Source: an uncultured Lacinutrix sp.
GTDB taxonomy: Bacteria > Bacteroidota > Bacteroidia > Flavobacteriales > Flavobacteriaceae
Length of the DNA: 64,000 bases
Assembly (NCBI RefSeq): GCF_947500325.1
Contig: NZ_CANMRQ010000003.1
Location: 62,001 to 126,000 of the forward strand
Direction of reading: 5' to 3'
Part shown: positions 9,481 through 18,593 of the stretch, piece after piece
How positions within the stretch are numbered: the first letter of the stretch is position 1
Layout: each line of letters opens with the position of its first letter
The notes under the pieces: model-generated
The model's input: only the letters and a program-made list of their open reading frames with translations
The model's database searches: none
Told to the model about the DNA's origin: nothing
Program-made: the position numbers and the translations under genes

Positions 9481-9686
9481 TCTTCTTCTCCAGTAAAATA
9501 ATTCTCTTTTTCTGACTTAATTGTCTTACTTGGTATTTTAGCATTTAATCTAAAACCACCAAACATCAAAAATGCTATTCCAAGTATTAAAAGCCATACA
9601 TTTTGTTCTGTTTCTGCGTTAGCATATATAGCAATTGCTCCTCCAAAAATAATGGATAGATAACTTATAATATTCTTATTTTTCAT
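9477..9686 (-). CDS. small two-helix membrane protein
   Basis: Starting at ATG 9684-9686 this gives about 69 residues, MKNKNIISYLSIIFGG onward, with two hydrophobic helices (about 6-23 and 31-47) and a charged tail. A start at 9743 would prepend a third hydrophobic stretch lacking a start context, so the shorter form is preferred. It overlaps the Smr gene by 4 nt, so the two form an operon. No family is recognised with confidence. Confidence 0.6.
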   Translation of the reverse strand: MKNKNIISYLSIIFGGAIAIYANAETEQNVWLLILGIAFLMFGGFRLNAKIPSKTIKSEKENYFTGEEE

Positions 9687-9815
9687 TATAGCAAAATTAA
9701 TAAAGATTACTATTAATCTTGTTAAATAGACTTTTAAAATCATAATATTTAGTATTTATCATTTTTTTTTGAAAAACATAAAACATAATAGCGTAAAATG
9801 AGTATATATTTGTCA

Positions 9816-9846
9816 TTGTAAAACCGTAAATAAAATTATATATTTG
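9816..9846 (+). promoter_or_regulatory. Bacteroidota-type promoter (TTG, 20 nt, TATATTTG)
   Basis: A -33 TTG at 9816-9818 and a -7 TATATTTG at 9839-9846 are separated by 20 nt, which is the canonical arrangement. They precede the ATG at 9884 of the T9SS cargo gene, giving a leader of roughly 33 nt. This is the cleanest promoter in the window. Confidence 0.65.
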
Positions 9847-9883
9847 CTTAGCCCAACATTTTAATATTTAAACACTTAACCCT

Positions 9884-11686
9884 ATGAAAGCTTACTTCTC
9901 TCTCTTTGTCTTTCTTTTTTTATTAAATACTTCTTTCGCGCAATTAACAGTAAGAAATGATGCCTTCATTTATGCTACAAACGAAGTTGTTTATGTTGAA
10001 GATGAAGTAAATTTAGAAGAAGCAGATGCCTCTTTTTATTTAAGAGATGATGCTCAATTAATTCAAGGTAGTGGTACAACAGGAAACTCTGGGATAGGAA
10101 AATTAAGTGTTTTTCAAAGTGGAACTGTACATAATTGGGCATATAACTTTTGGGGATCACCTGTTGGAAATGTAGATATAAATAGTAATGGCAATAGTGA
10201 TTTTAGGCCAAATACCAATTTTTATGATTGGACTGGTAATGCAGATCCTGCATTGCATCAAATTACTAGTACTGCAGCTTCTTTTACTACTGGAAATAAT
10301 GGTACAACTAGCCCTTTAGTAATTTCTAGTAGATGGTTATATGCCTATAATGCTGGTGTTGATTATTATGATTGGGGACATATTGGTAACTCAGGAAATT
10401 TACCAACTGGTTATGGTTTTACTATGAAAGGTTCTACAGGCATAACAAATCAATTATATGATTTTAGAGGCAAGCCAAATTCAGGAACTATTTCTATTTC
10501 TGTTACGGCTTCTACAACAACATTAGCGGGTAATCCATATCCATCTGCTATTGACACAGCTGCTTTTATTCATGATACTAACAATAGTCCTTTAATGCAA
10601 GGTACTTTATTATTTTGGGATCATGATTTAAGTGTAAACTCACATGTTACTACAAATTATATTGGAGGTTATGCTCAATATACTATTAGTGCCGATGGAA
10701 TGACAGAATCGTTTACAGATGCAATATATTCTGCACCAGATGCTAATGCTTTTCCTTCTGGTATAGGTACAACATCTACATCTGGAAAAAGAGTATATAG
10801 ATACTTACCTATAGGTCAAGGTTTTTTTATTGAAGGTGTTACTGCTGGTAATGTACAGTTTAAAAACGCTCATAGAGTTTTTTATAAGCAGTCTGATTTA
10901 AATAGCGAGTTTTTTAGAACTGAAAATCAAAATAACTCTTCACAAAATAATAATAGCACTATTGTTGAATTTAATTATAATGAATTAGGATATCAAATTG
11001 TTGAAGCGCCATATAAACGCTTTAGGTTAAATATTAACTTTGATAATGCTTACACTAGACAATTATTACATAATTTTCATCCAGATGCTACAGATGATTT
11101 TGATTATGGTTTAGAGTCTAATAACTCTGAACCTGCTTCTAATGATGCATATTATATTTTAGGAGATATGCCTTATATTACTCAAGCTCATGATTTCGAT
11201 ATAGATTTAAAAATACCATTAGTAGTAAAAGTTGAACAAAATATGCCTATAGAAATGCATTTATTTGATGTTCAGAATTTTGGTGATCAAGATATTTACA
11301 TACATGATTTAACAACAGATCTTTATTATAATTTAATAGAACAAAATTTCCAAATATTATTGGACGCAGGAGTTCATGATAATAGATTTGAAATTACATT
11401 TAAAAATGGTAGTACATTAAGTATTTCTGAATTTGAAAATAGTGATTTCTCCATTTTTCAAAATAATACACTAGCCCAATTAGTTGTTTCTAATCCAAAT
11501 AAATTAGCTATTAAATCTATACAATTAATTGATGTTGCTGGAAAACAAATTATAAATAAAGTAGATCTAACTGAAGAAACTAGATATGAATTCTCAACTA
11601 AAAACTTAAGTGATGGTGTTTATATAGTTAGTGTTTCTTTAGAAAACAACGAAGTACAAAACAAAAAAATAATAGTATCTAACTAA
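9884..11686 (+). CDS. T9SS type A sorting domain-containing secreted protein
   Basis: This 600-residue exported protein has a Sec signal at residues 1-19 (ending NTSFA-Q). A long beta-rich body follows. The last 75 residues resemble a type IX secretion C-terminal sorting domain, with segments IKSIQLIDVAGKQI, LSDGVYIVSVSLENN and a final KKIIVSN. It is therefore predicted to cross the outer membrane by the T9SS and to be anchored or released at the surface. The body contains NPYPSAID and GQGFFIEG segments common in flavobacterial surface proteins of unknown role. It is monocistronic with its own promoter. Confidence 0.8.
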   Translation: MKAYFSLFVFLFLLNTSFAQLTVRNDAFIYATNEVVYVEDEVNLEEADASFYLRDDAQLIQGSGTTGNSGIGKLSVFQSGTVHNWAYNFWGSPVGNVDINSNGNSDFRPNTNFYDWTGNADPALHQITSTAASFTTGNNGTTSPLVISSRWLYAYNAGVDYYDWGHIGNSGNLPTGYGFTMKGSTGITNQLYDFRGKPNSGTISISVTASTTTLAGNPYPSAIDTAAFIHDTNNSPLMQGTLLFWDHDLSVNSHVTTNYIGGYAQYTISADGMTESFTDAIYSAPDANAFPSGIGTTSTSGKRVYRYLPIGQGFFIEGVTAGNVQFKNAHRVFYKQSDLNSEFFRTENQNNSSQNNNSTIVEFNYNELGYQIVEAPYKRFRLNINFDNAYTRQLLHNFHPDATDDFDYGLESNNSEPASNDAYYILGDMPYITQAHDFDIDLKIPLVVKVEQNMPIEMHLFDVQNFGDQDIYIHDLTTDLYYNLIEQNFQILLDAGVHDNRFEITFKNGSTLSISEFENSDFSIFQNNTLAQLVVSNPNKLAIKSIQLIDVAGKQIINKVDLTEETRYEFSTKNLSDGVYIVSVSLENNEVQNKKIIVSN

Positions 11687-11757
11687 CTACTAATAATTAT
11701 TACTTTTTAAAAAGCTTGCTATTGCTTAAAACTGCCTTTTTTTTGTATTCTATTTTA

Positions 11758-11765
11758 TACTTTTG
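11758..11765 (+). promoter_or_regulatory. TACTTTTG -7 box upstream of the DUF2752 gene
   Basis: TACTTTTG fits TAnnTTTG and ends 17 nt before the ATG at 11783, implying a leader of about 10-15 nt. A -33 TTG at the proper distance is not seen. Confidence 0.45.
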
Positions 11766-11782
11766 CTCATAAATTAATATAG

Positions 11783-12070
11783 ATGAGTTTATTTGAAAAT
11801 TACATGTTACCCTGTATAAACAAAACTCTTTTTGGGTTTGAATGTATGGGTTGTGGTTTACAAAGAAGTTTATATAGTTTATATCAAGGCCATTTTATTG
11901 AAGCATTTAAAATGTATCCCGCAATTTATACGCTCATTCCATTAGGTTTATTAGTATTACTATCTTTTTTTTACAAATTTAAAAACATGAATAAAATTAT
12001 AAATGGATTAGCAATAGCTTCTATATTAATAATTATTATTAGTTTTATAATCAAACAATTTATCTTATAG
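11783..12070 (+). CDS. DUF2752 family membrane protein
   Basis: This 95-residue protein carries the DUF2752 signature FECMGCGLQRSLYSL (residues about 19-33): the CxxCGxxR cysteine and arginine motif followed by a GHFIEAFKMYPA segment. Two further transmembrane helices (about 48-65 and 74-92) make it an integral inner-membrane protein. Its biochemical function is unknown. The CCC-motif membrane protein gene follows 11 nt later, so the pair is an operon ended by the hairpin at 12428-12457. Confidence 0.8.
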   Translation: MSLFENYMLPCINKTLFGFECMGCGLQRSLYSLYQGHFIEAFKMYPAIYTLIPLGLLVLLSFFYKFKNMNKIINGLAIASILIIIISFIIKQFIL

Positions 12071-12081
12071 AAACTAACAAA

Positions 12082-12411
12082 ATGAAAAAACAACTCAATC
12101 CAACTTTAGTTTATGTATTATCCATTTTAGGCTTTGTATGCTGCTGTTTAGGAGGTGCATTTTTATCTGTTCCTGCCTATTTTATAGCTGCAAATAAAGT
12201 TAAAGATGCTCAGCTTAATCCAGAGGATTATGAAGGGGATTTACAAGCCATGAAAACAGCAAAAACTGTTGCATTGATTTCTGCAATAATAGGCGTATTA
12301 GTATTAATTAGAATTATATATGTTCTAAGTACTAATGATTGGGATGAACTGCAAAAAGTATGGGAAGATGCCATGGAACAAGCAAGGCAACAGCAAGAAG
12401 CTCAGAATTAA
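12082..12411 (+). CDS. CCC motif membrane protein
   Basis: This is a 109-residue protein with two transmembrane helices (about 9-30 and 62-84). The first contains FVCCCLGG, the triple-cysteine motif that names this flavobacterial family. A polar loop (NKVKDAQLNPEDYEGDLQAM) and a Gln-rich tail follow. The family has no established function. It is co-transcribed with the DUF2752 gene. Confidence 0.75.
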   Translation: MKKQLNPTLVYVLSILGFVCCCLGGAFLSVPAYFIAANKVKDAQLNPEDYEGDLQAMKTAKTVALISAIIGVLVLIRIIYVLSTNDWDELQKVWEDAMEQARQQQEAQN

Positions 12412-12427
12412 TATAATATTACTATAT

Positions 12428-12457
12428 AAAAAGGCGACCAACATTGGTCGCCTTTTT
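12428..12457. terminator. bidirectional intrinsic terminator
   Basis: A 13-bp perfect stem, AAAAAGGCGACCA paired with TGGTCGCCTTTTT around the loop ACAT, is flanked by A and T runs, so it can stop transcription from both sides. It separates the CCC-motif gene from the convergent ornithine aminotransferase gene. Confidence 0.85.
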
Positions 12458-12504
12458 TGTTAATTATAGCTATCTAATAATTTGATAGTGTAATTCAAAA
12501 CGAT

Positions 12505-13746
12505 TTATTCAAATTGTTTCAATGTTTTTATAATAATAGAAACACAATCTAATAATTGTTCTTTAGTCATTACTAAAGGTGGCGCAAAACGAATAATATT
12601 TCCATGTGTTGGTTTAGCTAATAACCCGTTATCACGAAGCGCTAAACATATATTCCATGCAGTATCACTTTCTTCTGTATCATTTATTAAAATAGCATTT
12701 AAAAGACCTTTTCCTCTTACTGCATTAACAATAGATGTTGTTTCAATAAATTTAGATAATTCAGATCTAAATAATTCACCTAATACCTGAGCATTTTCGG
12801 CTAGGTTTTCATCTTTAATTACTTCTAAAGCAGCAATACCAACAGCAGCAGCTACTGGGTTTCCACCATAAGTACTTCCATGATTCCCTGGCTTAATAAC
12901 ATTCATGACATTATCGTTAGCTAATACTGCAGACACAGGATACGCACCTCCTGAAAGCGCTTTTCCTAAAATTAATATATCTGCTTTCACCTCTTCATGA
13001 TCAATAGCTAGCATACGTCCTGTTCTAGCTATTCCAGTTTGCACTTCATCTGCAATAAACAATACATTATGTTTTTCACATAATGCTTTAGCAGCAGTTA
13101 AATAACCTTCGCTTGGTACATAAACACCAGCTTCCCCTTGAATAGGTTCTACTAAAAAACCAGCAATATTTTTACTACTAGTTAAGGCATCTTCTAAAGC
13201 AGTTAAATTATCATATTCAATTTTAATAAATCCTTTAGTGTAAGGACCAAAGTTTTTACGAGCTATTGGATCATTTGAAAACGATATAATAGTTGTTGTT
13301 CTTCCGTGAAAGTTATTTTCACATACTATAATTTCTGCTTCATTCTCGTCTATTCCTTTTACTTCGTAAGCCCATTTTCTACATAATTTTAAAGCAGTCT
13401 CTACAGCTTCTGCACCAGTATTCATTGGTAATAACTTATCGAAATTGAAGGTTTCTGTTGCAAACTTTTCAAATTTCCCAAGCATATCATTATAAAATGC
13501 TCTAGAAGTTAATGTTAATGTTTGCGATTGATTTGTCATTGCCCCTACAATTTTTGGATGACAATGCCCTTGGTTTACAGCTGAGTAAGCTGATAGGAAA
13601 TCATAATATTGTTTTCCTTCTACGTCCCATACATGAACGCCTTCTCCTCTACTTAATACTACTGGTAACGGATGATAATTATGTGCTCCGTACTTGTTTT
13701 CTAAATCCATCGCTTCTTGCGATGTTAAATGTGTTAAAACAGCCAT
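12505..13746 (-). CDS. rocD: ornithine--oxo-acid transaminase
   Basis: The enzyme transfers the delta-amino group of ornithine to 2-oxoglutarate, giving glutamate semialdehyde for proline and glutamate metabolism. From ATG 13744-13746 it is 413 residues, the normal RocD length, with an N-terminus [21 protein letters not shown] typical of the family. Visible motifs are [12 protein letters not shown], the [15 protein letters not shown] loop, [13 protein letters not shown] (PLP-ring Asp) and the Schiff-base Lys in [11 protein letters not shown]. The frame stays open upstream for 36 more codons (to 13854) but those residues do not belong to the family. That stretch is treated as leader. Confidence 0.92.
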   Translation of the reverse strand: MAVLTHLTSQEAMDLENKYGAHNYHPLPVVLSRGEGVHVWDVEGKQYYDFLSAYSAVNQGHCHPKIVGAMTNQSQTLTLTSRAFYNDMLGKFEKFATETFNFDKLLPMNTGAEAVETALKLCRKWAYEVKGIDENEAEIIVCENNFHGRTTTIISFSNDPIARKNFGPYTKGFIKIEYDNLTALEDALTSSKNIAGFLVEPIQGEAGVYVPSEGYLTAAKALCEKHNVLFIADEVQTGIARTGRMLAIDHEEVKADILILGKALSGGAYPVSAVLANDNVMNVIKPGNHGSTYGGNPVAAAVGIAALEVIKDENLAENAQVLGELFRSELSKFIETTSIVNAVRGKGLLNAILINDTEESDTAWNICLALRDNGLLAKPTHGNIIRFAPPLVMTKEQLLDCVSIIIKTLKQFE

Positions 13747-13860
13747 TTTAAATGTGTTTAATTGTGAATAAAAAAGCCATTCCTTCTCTACCTTTATCCT
13801 TTCGAAGACTCGAAAATTCAGCGTGGGAGAGAAATCATCCCTAAGAACTCGCAAATTACT
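13747..13860 (-). promoter_or_regulatory. structured leader of rocD
   Basis: About 110 nt upstream of rocD are more GC-rich than the surroundings and contain a short hairpin (TTTCGA-GTCT-TCGAAA) nested between complementary TTCTCT and AGAGAA stretches. This could be a 5' UTR structure or part of a dispersed repeat. No known riboswitch is recognised. Confidence 0.3.
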
Positions 13861-13884
13861 AAATATAAATGTTGATTTAAAATG

Positions 13885-14274
13885 TTAATCGGACATTTTT
13901 CCTGCCAATGACGAAACTTGTAATTCTAAACGTTTCATTTCTCTTAATATAGCATTCTTATCCATTTGCATCCATGCAAAAACTTTTAACATGCTTACAC
14001 CAATTAAAAACACTAGAGCTCCTAGTCCCCATTTAATTAATTCGTTAGTGATATCGGTATTAAAAAATTGCACTGTACAGTATATAAATAAGATAAAGAA
14101 TACCACAGTTACCAAATTCATTAAAATTAGCAGCCATTTATTTTTTCCTTTAAAAAGCCCAAAAATCATTCCTATTACTCCTTGTTCGTCTAGATTATCA
14201 TAAAACTTTGCTTCTTCTTGACTTAAAGTTTCTTTTATTAACTTGTCTATTTCTTCGATATTATTTTTCATCAT
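13885..14274 (-). CDS. DUF6768 family membrane protein, probable partner of the adjacent ECF sigma factor
   Basis: The 129-residue protein has a cytoplasmic N-terminal helix (EIDKLIKETLSQEEAKFYDNLDEQG), a linker LFKGKNKW and two transmembrane helices (about 48-68 and 80-99), followed by a helical tail KNAILREMKRLELQVSSLAGK. Genes of this family sit beside ECF sigma factors in Flavobacteriia, and here its first codons overlap the sigma factor gene by 14 nt. A role in membrane control of the sigma factor is therefore likely but inferred from position only. Confidence 0.7.
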   Translation of the reverse strand: MMKNNIEEIDKLIKETLSQEEAKFYDNLDEQGVIGMIFGLFKGKNKWLLILMNLVTVVFFILFIYCTVQFFNTDITNELIKWGLGALVFLIGVSMLKVFAWMQMDKNAILREMKRLELQVSSLAGKMSD

Positions 14275-14812
14275 TATAATTTTTTAATTGTTTTTTTAAT
14301 TCCTCTCTTGCATGAAATAATCTTGATTTTACTGTACCTAACGAAGTTTCCATTATTCTAGCAATTTCTTTTAAAGAATAGCTTTCTATATAAAAAAGCT
14401 TAATAGTATCTTTTTGCTGTTGTGATAATAAATTAATTGCATTTAATAACTTCTTTTTTATTTCTGTTTTGTCAGTATACGTTTCATTAAAACTGCTTTG
14501 GTTTCTTGCATACACGTTAAGCCTTTCTATTTCTTTATTTCTTGACTTTATACTATCTAATGCCTTATAATAAACAATACGTAACGCCCAGCTAGCAAAA
14601 CTATTTTCGTTATTTAAATCATTAATCTTTGTAATAATAGTCTTCCAACTATCTTGAGCGATATCTTTTGCTAAATCTGAATCTTTTACTATAAAATAAG
14701 CCTTTTCACAAAAAACTAAATGCCACCTTTTAATTAAAATTGTTAATGCTTTTTTGTTTCCTAGTTTATAGGACTCAATTAAATCTGCATCATTGTTTTT
14801 TTTTGTTTTCAA
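14261..14812 (-). CDS. RNA polymerase ECF-type sigma-70 factor
   Basis: This 183-residue sigma factor has region 2 at residues 26-95 (FIVKDSDLAKDIAQDSWKTI and FASWALRIVYYKALDSIKSR) and region 4 at about 125-178 (LLNAINLLSQQQKDTIKLFYIESYSLKEIARIMETSLGTVKSRLFHARE). Region 3 is absent, as in ECF factors. The only in-frame start near the family N-terminus is TTG at 14810-14812, which may keep expression low. It is translationally coupled to the DUF6768 membrane protein downstream, a layout typical of an ECF regulator and its membrane partner. Confidence 0.88.
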   Translation of the reverse strand: MKTKKNNDADLIESYKLGNKKALTILIKRWHLVFCEKAYFIVKDSDLAKDIAQDSWKTIITKINDLNNENSFASWALRIVYYKALDSIKSRNKEIERLNVYARNQSSFNETYTDKTEIKKKLLNAINLLSQQQKDTIKLFYIESYSLKEIARIMETSLGTVKSRLFHAREELKKQLKNYNDEK

Positions 14813-14848
14813 AGTATTATTTATAAGTTTAGTATATAACTATATTAT

Positions 14849-15325
14849 TCATTTATAAAGAAAACGCAGTACACGAACCCAAAGATTGTAAGGTGTTATT
14901 TTCTTTTCTAATGAATAATAGCTTTCAACCTTATCAAAAGCATCTTCAATTAAAGCATCATGTAACCATCTTATTACTATTAACCATAACAATGTTGCTT
15001 TTTTGTAGGTAGTCATTTTAATTTCATGTATTATCTCTGTTTTATTTTCATGAATTGAATTAATTGCTAGTTGGTGCGTTCCTACAAATCCTTCAGGGCT
15101 TATAAATTGAAATGTTATACCTTGATTATTGTTATCAATAATTTTATAACGTATTCTTCCATGGCCTCCTTTACTACCAACCTTAATTCCATCTTCAAAT
15201 CGTATCGCTGGCCATTGTTCATATGGCCAAATGGCATCATCTTTTGTAGATAGTGTTTTTAATAAACAGGATACTTTTTCTATTGGTTCATTAATTTTAC
15301 GCCTATGAATATTTACTACTCTCAT
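14849..15325 (-). CDS. SRPBCC (START-like) family protein
   Basis: This 158-residue protein shows the polyketide cyclase/SRPBCC pattern: an N-terminal strand RVVNIHRRKINEPIEKV, a middle beta-sheet (GHGRIRYKIIDNNNQGITFQF) and a long C-terminal helix (ATLLWLIVIRWLHDALIEDAFDKVESYY). The fold binds hydrophobic ligands. The ligand is unknown. It is 36 nt upstream of the sigma factor gene on the same strand and could share its transcript. Confidence 0.65.
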   Translation of the reverse strand: MRVVNIHRRKINEPIEKVSCLLKTLSTKDDAIWPYEQWPAIRFEDGIKVGSKGGHGRIRYKIIDNNNQGITFQFISPEGFVGTHQLAINSIHENKTEIIHEIKMTTYKKATLLWLIVIRWLHDALIEDAFDKVESYYSLEKKITPYNLWVRVLRFLYK

Positions 15326-15430
15326 ACTATAAAGACATAAAAAAGTAAAAAAGGTTCATTTTATTTCTATAAAAATGAAAATCTAATTAAAGATAATTCA
15401 AATTCCCTGTCTTTTATTTGATGCTATTAT

Positions 15431-15438
15431 TATTTTTG
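15431..15438 (+). promoter_or_regulatory. TATTTTTG -7 box directly before rlmD
   Basis: TATTTTTG ends only 5 nt before the ATG at 15444, so a transcript begun at the usual distance would be almost leaderless. Confidence 0.5.
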
Positions 15439-15443
15439 CACTT

Positions 15444-16856
15444 ATGTCGAGAAGTAAAAAAAGAAAACAATTATTTACTAATTTAGAAGTAATTGATGCA
15501 GCAGCTAAAGGAAAAACTGTTGCAAAAGCACCAGATGGGAAAGTCGTTTTTTTGCCAAATGCTGTTCCTGGTGATATTGTAGATGTACAGACCTTTAAAA
15601 AGCGAAAAGCGTATTATGAAGGTAAAGCTACTCAATTTCATAAATTATCTGATAAACGTACAACACCAGCTTGTGAACACTTTGGTACTTGTGGTGGTTG
15701 TAAATGGCAAAATATGGCTTACGAGCATCAGTTATTTTATAAACAAAAAGAAGTTACTAATAATTTAATTCGCATTGGCCATATAGAATTACCAGAAGTG
15801 ACTCCTATTTTAGCTTCTAGAGAGCACTATTTTTATAGAAACAAAATGGAGTTCTCTTTTAGTGATAGCCGCTGGCTTACTCTAGAAGAAATACAAAGTG
15901 ATAAAGATTTAGGTGATAAAAATGCATTAGGTTTTCATATACCTGGTATGTGGGATAAAATTTTAGACCTTAACAAATGTCATTTACAGGCAGATCCTTC
16001 TAATGCAATACGTAATAGTGTAAAACAATTTGCTATTACTAATGAATTGGAGTTTTTTAATACCAGAAATCAAACAGGTTTATTAAGAACTTTAATGATT
16101 AGAACATCTTCTACAGGAGATATTATGGTATTGATTCAGTTTTTTAAAGAGGACAAACAAAAACGTGAATTATTATTAGATTATATAGCTGAAACTTTTC
16201 CTGAAATTACGTCTTTACAATATGTTATTAATGGAAAAGCTAATGATACTATTTATGATCAAGAGGTGATTTGTTACAAAGGAAACGATCATATTTTTGA
16301 AGAAATGGAAGGCTTGAAATTTAAAATTAACGCAAAGTCATTTTATCAAACTAATTCTGAACAAGCTTACGAATTATATAAGTTAACACGAGAATTTGCA
16401 AACTTAAAAGGTAACGAATTAGTATACGATTTATATACTGGAACTGGAACAATAGCTCAATTTGTTGCAAAAAAAGCTAAAAAAGTTGTTGGTGTTGAAG
16501 CTGTTCCAGATGCAATAACTGCTGCTAAAGAAAATGCACAATTTAACGGTATTGAAAACGTTGAGTTCTTTGTTGGGGATATGAAAAACGTTTTTAATCA
16601 AGACTTTATTAATACTCATGGACAACCAGATGTTATTATTACAGATCCTCCAAGAGACGGTATGCACAAAGACGTTGTTAAACAAATATTAAACATTGCT
16701 CCAGAAAAAGTAGTTTACGTAAGTTGCAATAGTGCTACACAAGCTCGTGATTTAGAATTAATGGATAATATGTATAAAGTAACTAGAGTTCAAGCTGTAG
16801 ATATGTTCCCGCAAACATTTCACGTAGAGAATATTGTACTTTTAGAAAAACGTTAA
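15444..16856 (+). CDS. rlmD: 23S rRNA (uracil-C5)-methyltransferase RlmD
   Basis: The enzyme methylates C5 of U1939 in 23S rRNA using SAM. The protein has 470 residues. An N-terminal TRAM domain (about 10-70) precedes the 4Fe-4S cysteine cluster CEHFGTCGGC plus a later Cys in LNKCHLQ. The Rossmann motif is VYDLYTGTGTIAQF, the substrate loop DPPRDGMHKD and the catalytic Cys lies in VVYVSCNSATQARDL (C428). RlmD versus the related TrmA or RlmC is favoured by the TRAM domain and Fe-S cluster. It heads an operon with the DUF6452 and DUF6048 genes, a grouping typical of Flavobacteriaceae. Confidence 0.9.
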   Translation: MSRSKKRKQLFTNLEVIDAAAKGKTVAKAPDGKVVFLPNAVPGDIVDVQTFKKRKAYYEGKATQFHKLSDKRTTPACEHFGTCGGCKWQNMAYEHQLFYKQKEVTNNLIRIGHIELPEVTPILASREHYFYRNKMEFSFSDSRWLTLEEIQSDKDLGDKNALGFHIPGMWDKILDLNKCHLQADPSNAIRNSVKQFAITNELEFFNTRNQTGLLRTLMIRTSSTGDIMVLIQFFKEDKQKRELLLDYIAETFPEITSLQYVINGKANDTIYDQEVICYKGNDHIFEEMEGLKFKINAKSFYQTNSEQAYELYKLTREFANLKGNELVYDLYTGTGTIAQFVAKKAKKVVGVEAVPDAITAAKENAQFNGIENVEFFVGDMKNVFNQDFINTHGQPDVIITDPPRDGMHKDVVKQILNIAPEKVVYVSCNSATQARDLELMDNMYKVTRVQAVDMFPQTFHVENIVLLEKR

Positions 16857-16862
16857 TTAATT

Positions 16863-17378
16863 ATGAAGAAAAAACTAATCTTATTATTTGTTTTTTGCCT
16901 CACACTAAGTTGCGAACGTGACGATATCTGTGCAGAGAGCACTCCAACAACTCCTAGATTAATAATGGACTTTTTAGATTTATCAAATTCTGACAACCCA
17001 AAAAGTGTTGCAAATTTTAGAGTAGAAGACGCAGACGATTCTACAAGGTTTTTACCAGATTACTCTGGATCTGGTGCTGCTACTAGTGTTATTTTACCTC
17101 TAAAAACTAATGAAAATAGTACACAATTTGTTCTATATAATGGTTATACAACAGATAGTGATGGCAATGTTACTGGAGGAAACCCAGATACAATAACTAT
17201 TGAATATGGTACTGAAGAGGTTTATGTCTCAAGAGCTTGTGGGTTTAAAACCATATTTAAAAATGTAGAAGTCACTATAGAGACCGATAGTGATAATTGG
17301 ATACAACTTATTCAACCTGTTAATGCAAACCAATCTATTGAAGATGAAACAACAACACATTTTAACCTATTACATTAG
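16863..17378 (+). CDS. DUF6452 family lipoprotein
   Basis: This 171-residue protein starts 6 nt after rlmD. The signal MKKKLILLFVFCLTLSC places the lipidated Cys at residue 17, and C-E-R-D-D-I-C begins the mature protein. The body is beta-rich (PLKTNENSTQFVLY and GTEEVYVSRACGFKTIF), the pattern of the DUF6452 family. Its function is unknown but it is regularly coupled to a DUF6048 outer-membrane-like protein. The two genes overlap by 35 nt here. Confidence 0.8.
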   Translation: MKKKLILLFVFCLTLSCERDDICAESTPTTPRLIMDFLDLSNSDNPKSVANFRVEDADDSTRFLPDYSGSGAATSVILPLKTNENSTQFVLYNGYTTDSDGNVTGGNPDTITIEYGTEEVYVSRACGFKTIFKNVEVTIETDSDNWIQLIQPVNANQSIEDETTTHFNLLH

Positions 17379-18063
17379 TAGTATTTTTAGTCTATTACTA
17401 TGTTGTACTTCAATTTCTGCTCAAGAAGATACAACTGTTACAGATTCTACTAAAACAAAACAAAAATACGGTATTCGTATTGGTGTAGATGCTAGTAAAT
17501 TATTAAGATCTTTTATTGATGATGACTATCAAGGTTTTGAATTAAATGGAGATTATAGGCTAACTAAAAATTTATATTTAGCAGCAGAAATTGGTAATGA
17601 AGAAAAAACAACAACCAACGATTTTTTAAATGTTACAGCAAAAGGCTCTTATCTAAAAGCTGGAGTAGATTATAATTTATATGATAATTGGCTTGGCATG
17701 GAAAACATGATTTATAGTGGATTTAGAGTTGGTACTAGTACATTTTCTCAAACATTAAATAATTTTTCTGTTTATGCGCAAGATCAATTTTGGCAACCTC
17801 AATTTAGTTCTAATGAAATTATAGAAACTAAAGGCTTATCTTCTGTCTGGATAGAACTACAAATGGGTATTAAAGCAGAAGTTCTCAATAATTTATTTCT
17901 AGGCCTTAACTTTCAATTAAAAGGAAACATTTCACAAGATCAACCAGTAAATTACGAAAATCTTTATATCCCAGGTTTTAACAAAACATTTGATAGTGGA
18001 CGTATTGGAGTTGGATATGGTTACACAATTTCTTACCTTATTCCTATATTTAAAAAGGGATAA
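17344..18063 (+). CDS. DUF6048 family protein, probable outer-membrane beta-barrel
   Basis: From ATG 17344 the protein is about 239 residues with a signal peptide (ending TSISA-Q). A frame extension to 17290 exists but lacks signal character and is rejected. Alternating hydrophobic strands (YGIRIGVDASKLL, LYLAAEIGNE, YLKAGVDYNLYDNW, GYGYTISYLIPIF) suggest an 8-10 strand barrel. The start lies inside the DUF6452 lipoprotein gene, so the two are coupled and probably work together in the outer membrane. Biochemical role unknown. Confidence 0.75.
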   Translation: MKQQHILTYYISSIFSLLLCCTSISAQEDTTVTDSTKTKQKYGIRIGVDASKLLRSFIDDDYQGFELNGDYRLTKNLYLAAEIGNEEKTTTNDFLNVTAKGSYLKAGVDYNLYDNWLGMENMIYSGFRVGTSTFSQTLNNFSVYAQDQFWQPQFSSNEIIETKGLSSVWIELQMGIKAEVLNNLFLGLNFQLKGNISQDQPVNYENLYIPGFNKTFDSGRIGVGYGYTISYLIPIFKKG

Positions 18064-18065
18064 TA

Positions 18066-18593
18066 ATGCATAAAGAGGCTATAATTGAAAAATTAGAGAG
18101 CGTTCATAATGATTTAAGTCTGTGGTTAGAAAAACACGATGAAGAAAAATGGACTATTGGTCCGGAAGGAAAATGGACAACTGGTCAACATGTAATGCAT
18201 TTATTACAAAGCATAAAAATGCTTAATAATGCTATGAGTATGCCTAAATTTATATTAAGATATAAATTTGGCAAAGCTAATAGAGCTATTAGAGATTTCG
18301 ATACTGTCGTTTCAAGATACAATGAACGCTTATCTCAAGTTAGCAGTGATGCAATCTTCTCTCCTTCTAAAAATATGAAAGCACCAACTTTAAAAGATAA
18401 AGCTTACATCATAGATCGTATTATAGCAGAAAATAAAAAACTACAACATAAAACTAAAAAGTGGAGTGATAAACATTTAGACACTTATATACTACCACAT
18501 CCTTTAATGGGAAAAATGCCTGTAAGAGAAATAGTAATGTGGACATCACATCATGTAAATCATCATTTAAACACTCTTAAAGAAAAGTATTAA
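18066..18593 (+). CDS. DinB-like metal-binding protein (DinB_2)
   Basis: This 175-residue four-helix bundle protein carries the DinB pattern of three metal-ligand histidines: HVMHLL (about 46-49), and HHVNHHL at the C-terminus. The WTTGQHVMHL sequence is typical of the DinB_2 group. DinB-fold proteins are thiol-dependent transferases or metal-dependent enzymes, and the cofactor here is not readable. It starts 2 nt after the DUF6048 stop and probably belongs to the rlmD operon. Its stop interlocks with that of the convergent acyltransferase gene. Confidence 0.75.
   Translation: MHKEAIIEKLESVHNDLSLWLEKHDEEKWTIGPEGKWTTGQHVMHLLQSIKMLNNAMSMPKFILRYKFGKANRAIRDFDTVVSRYNERLSQVSSDAIFSPSKNMKAPTLKDKAYIIDRIIAENKKLQHKTKKWSDKHLDTYILPHPLMGKMPVREIVMWTSHHVNHHLNTLKEKY

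Noticed and set aside
13747-13854. N-terminal extension of the rocD product by 36 residues
   Set aside because: The added residues are not part of the ornithine aminotransferase family and the ATG at 13746 gives the normal start.
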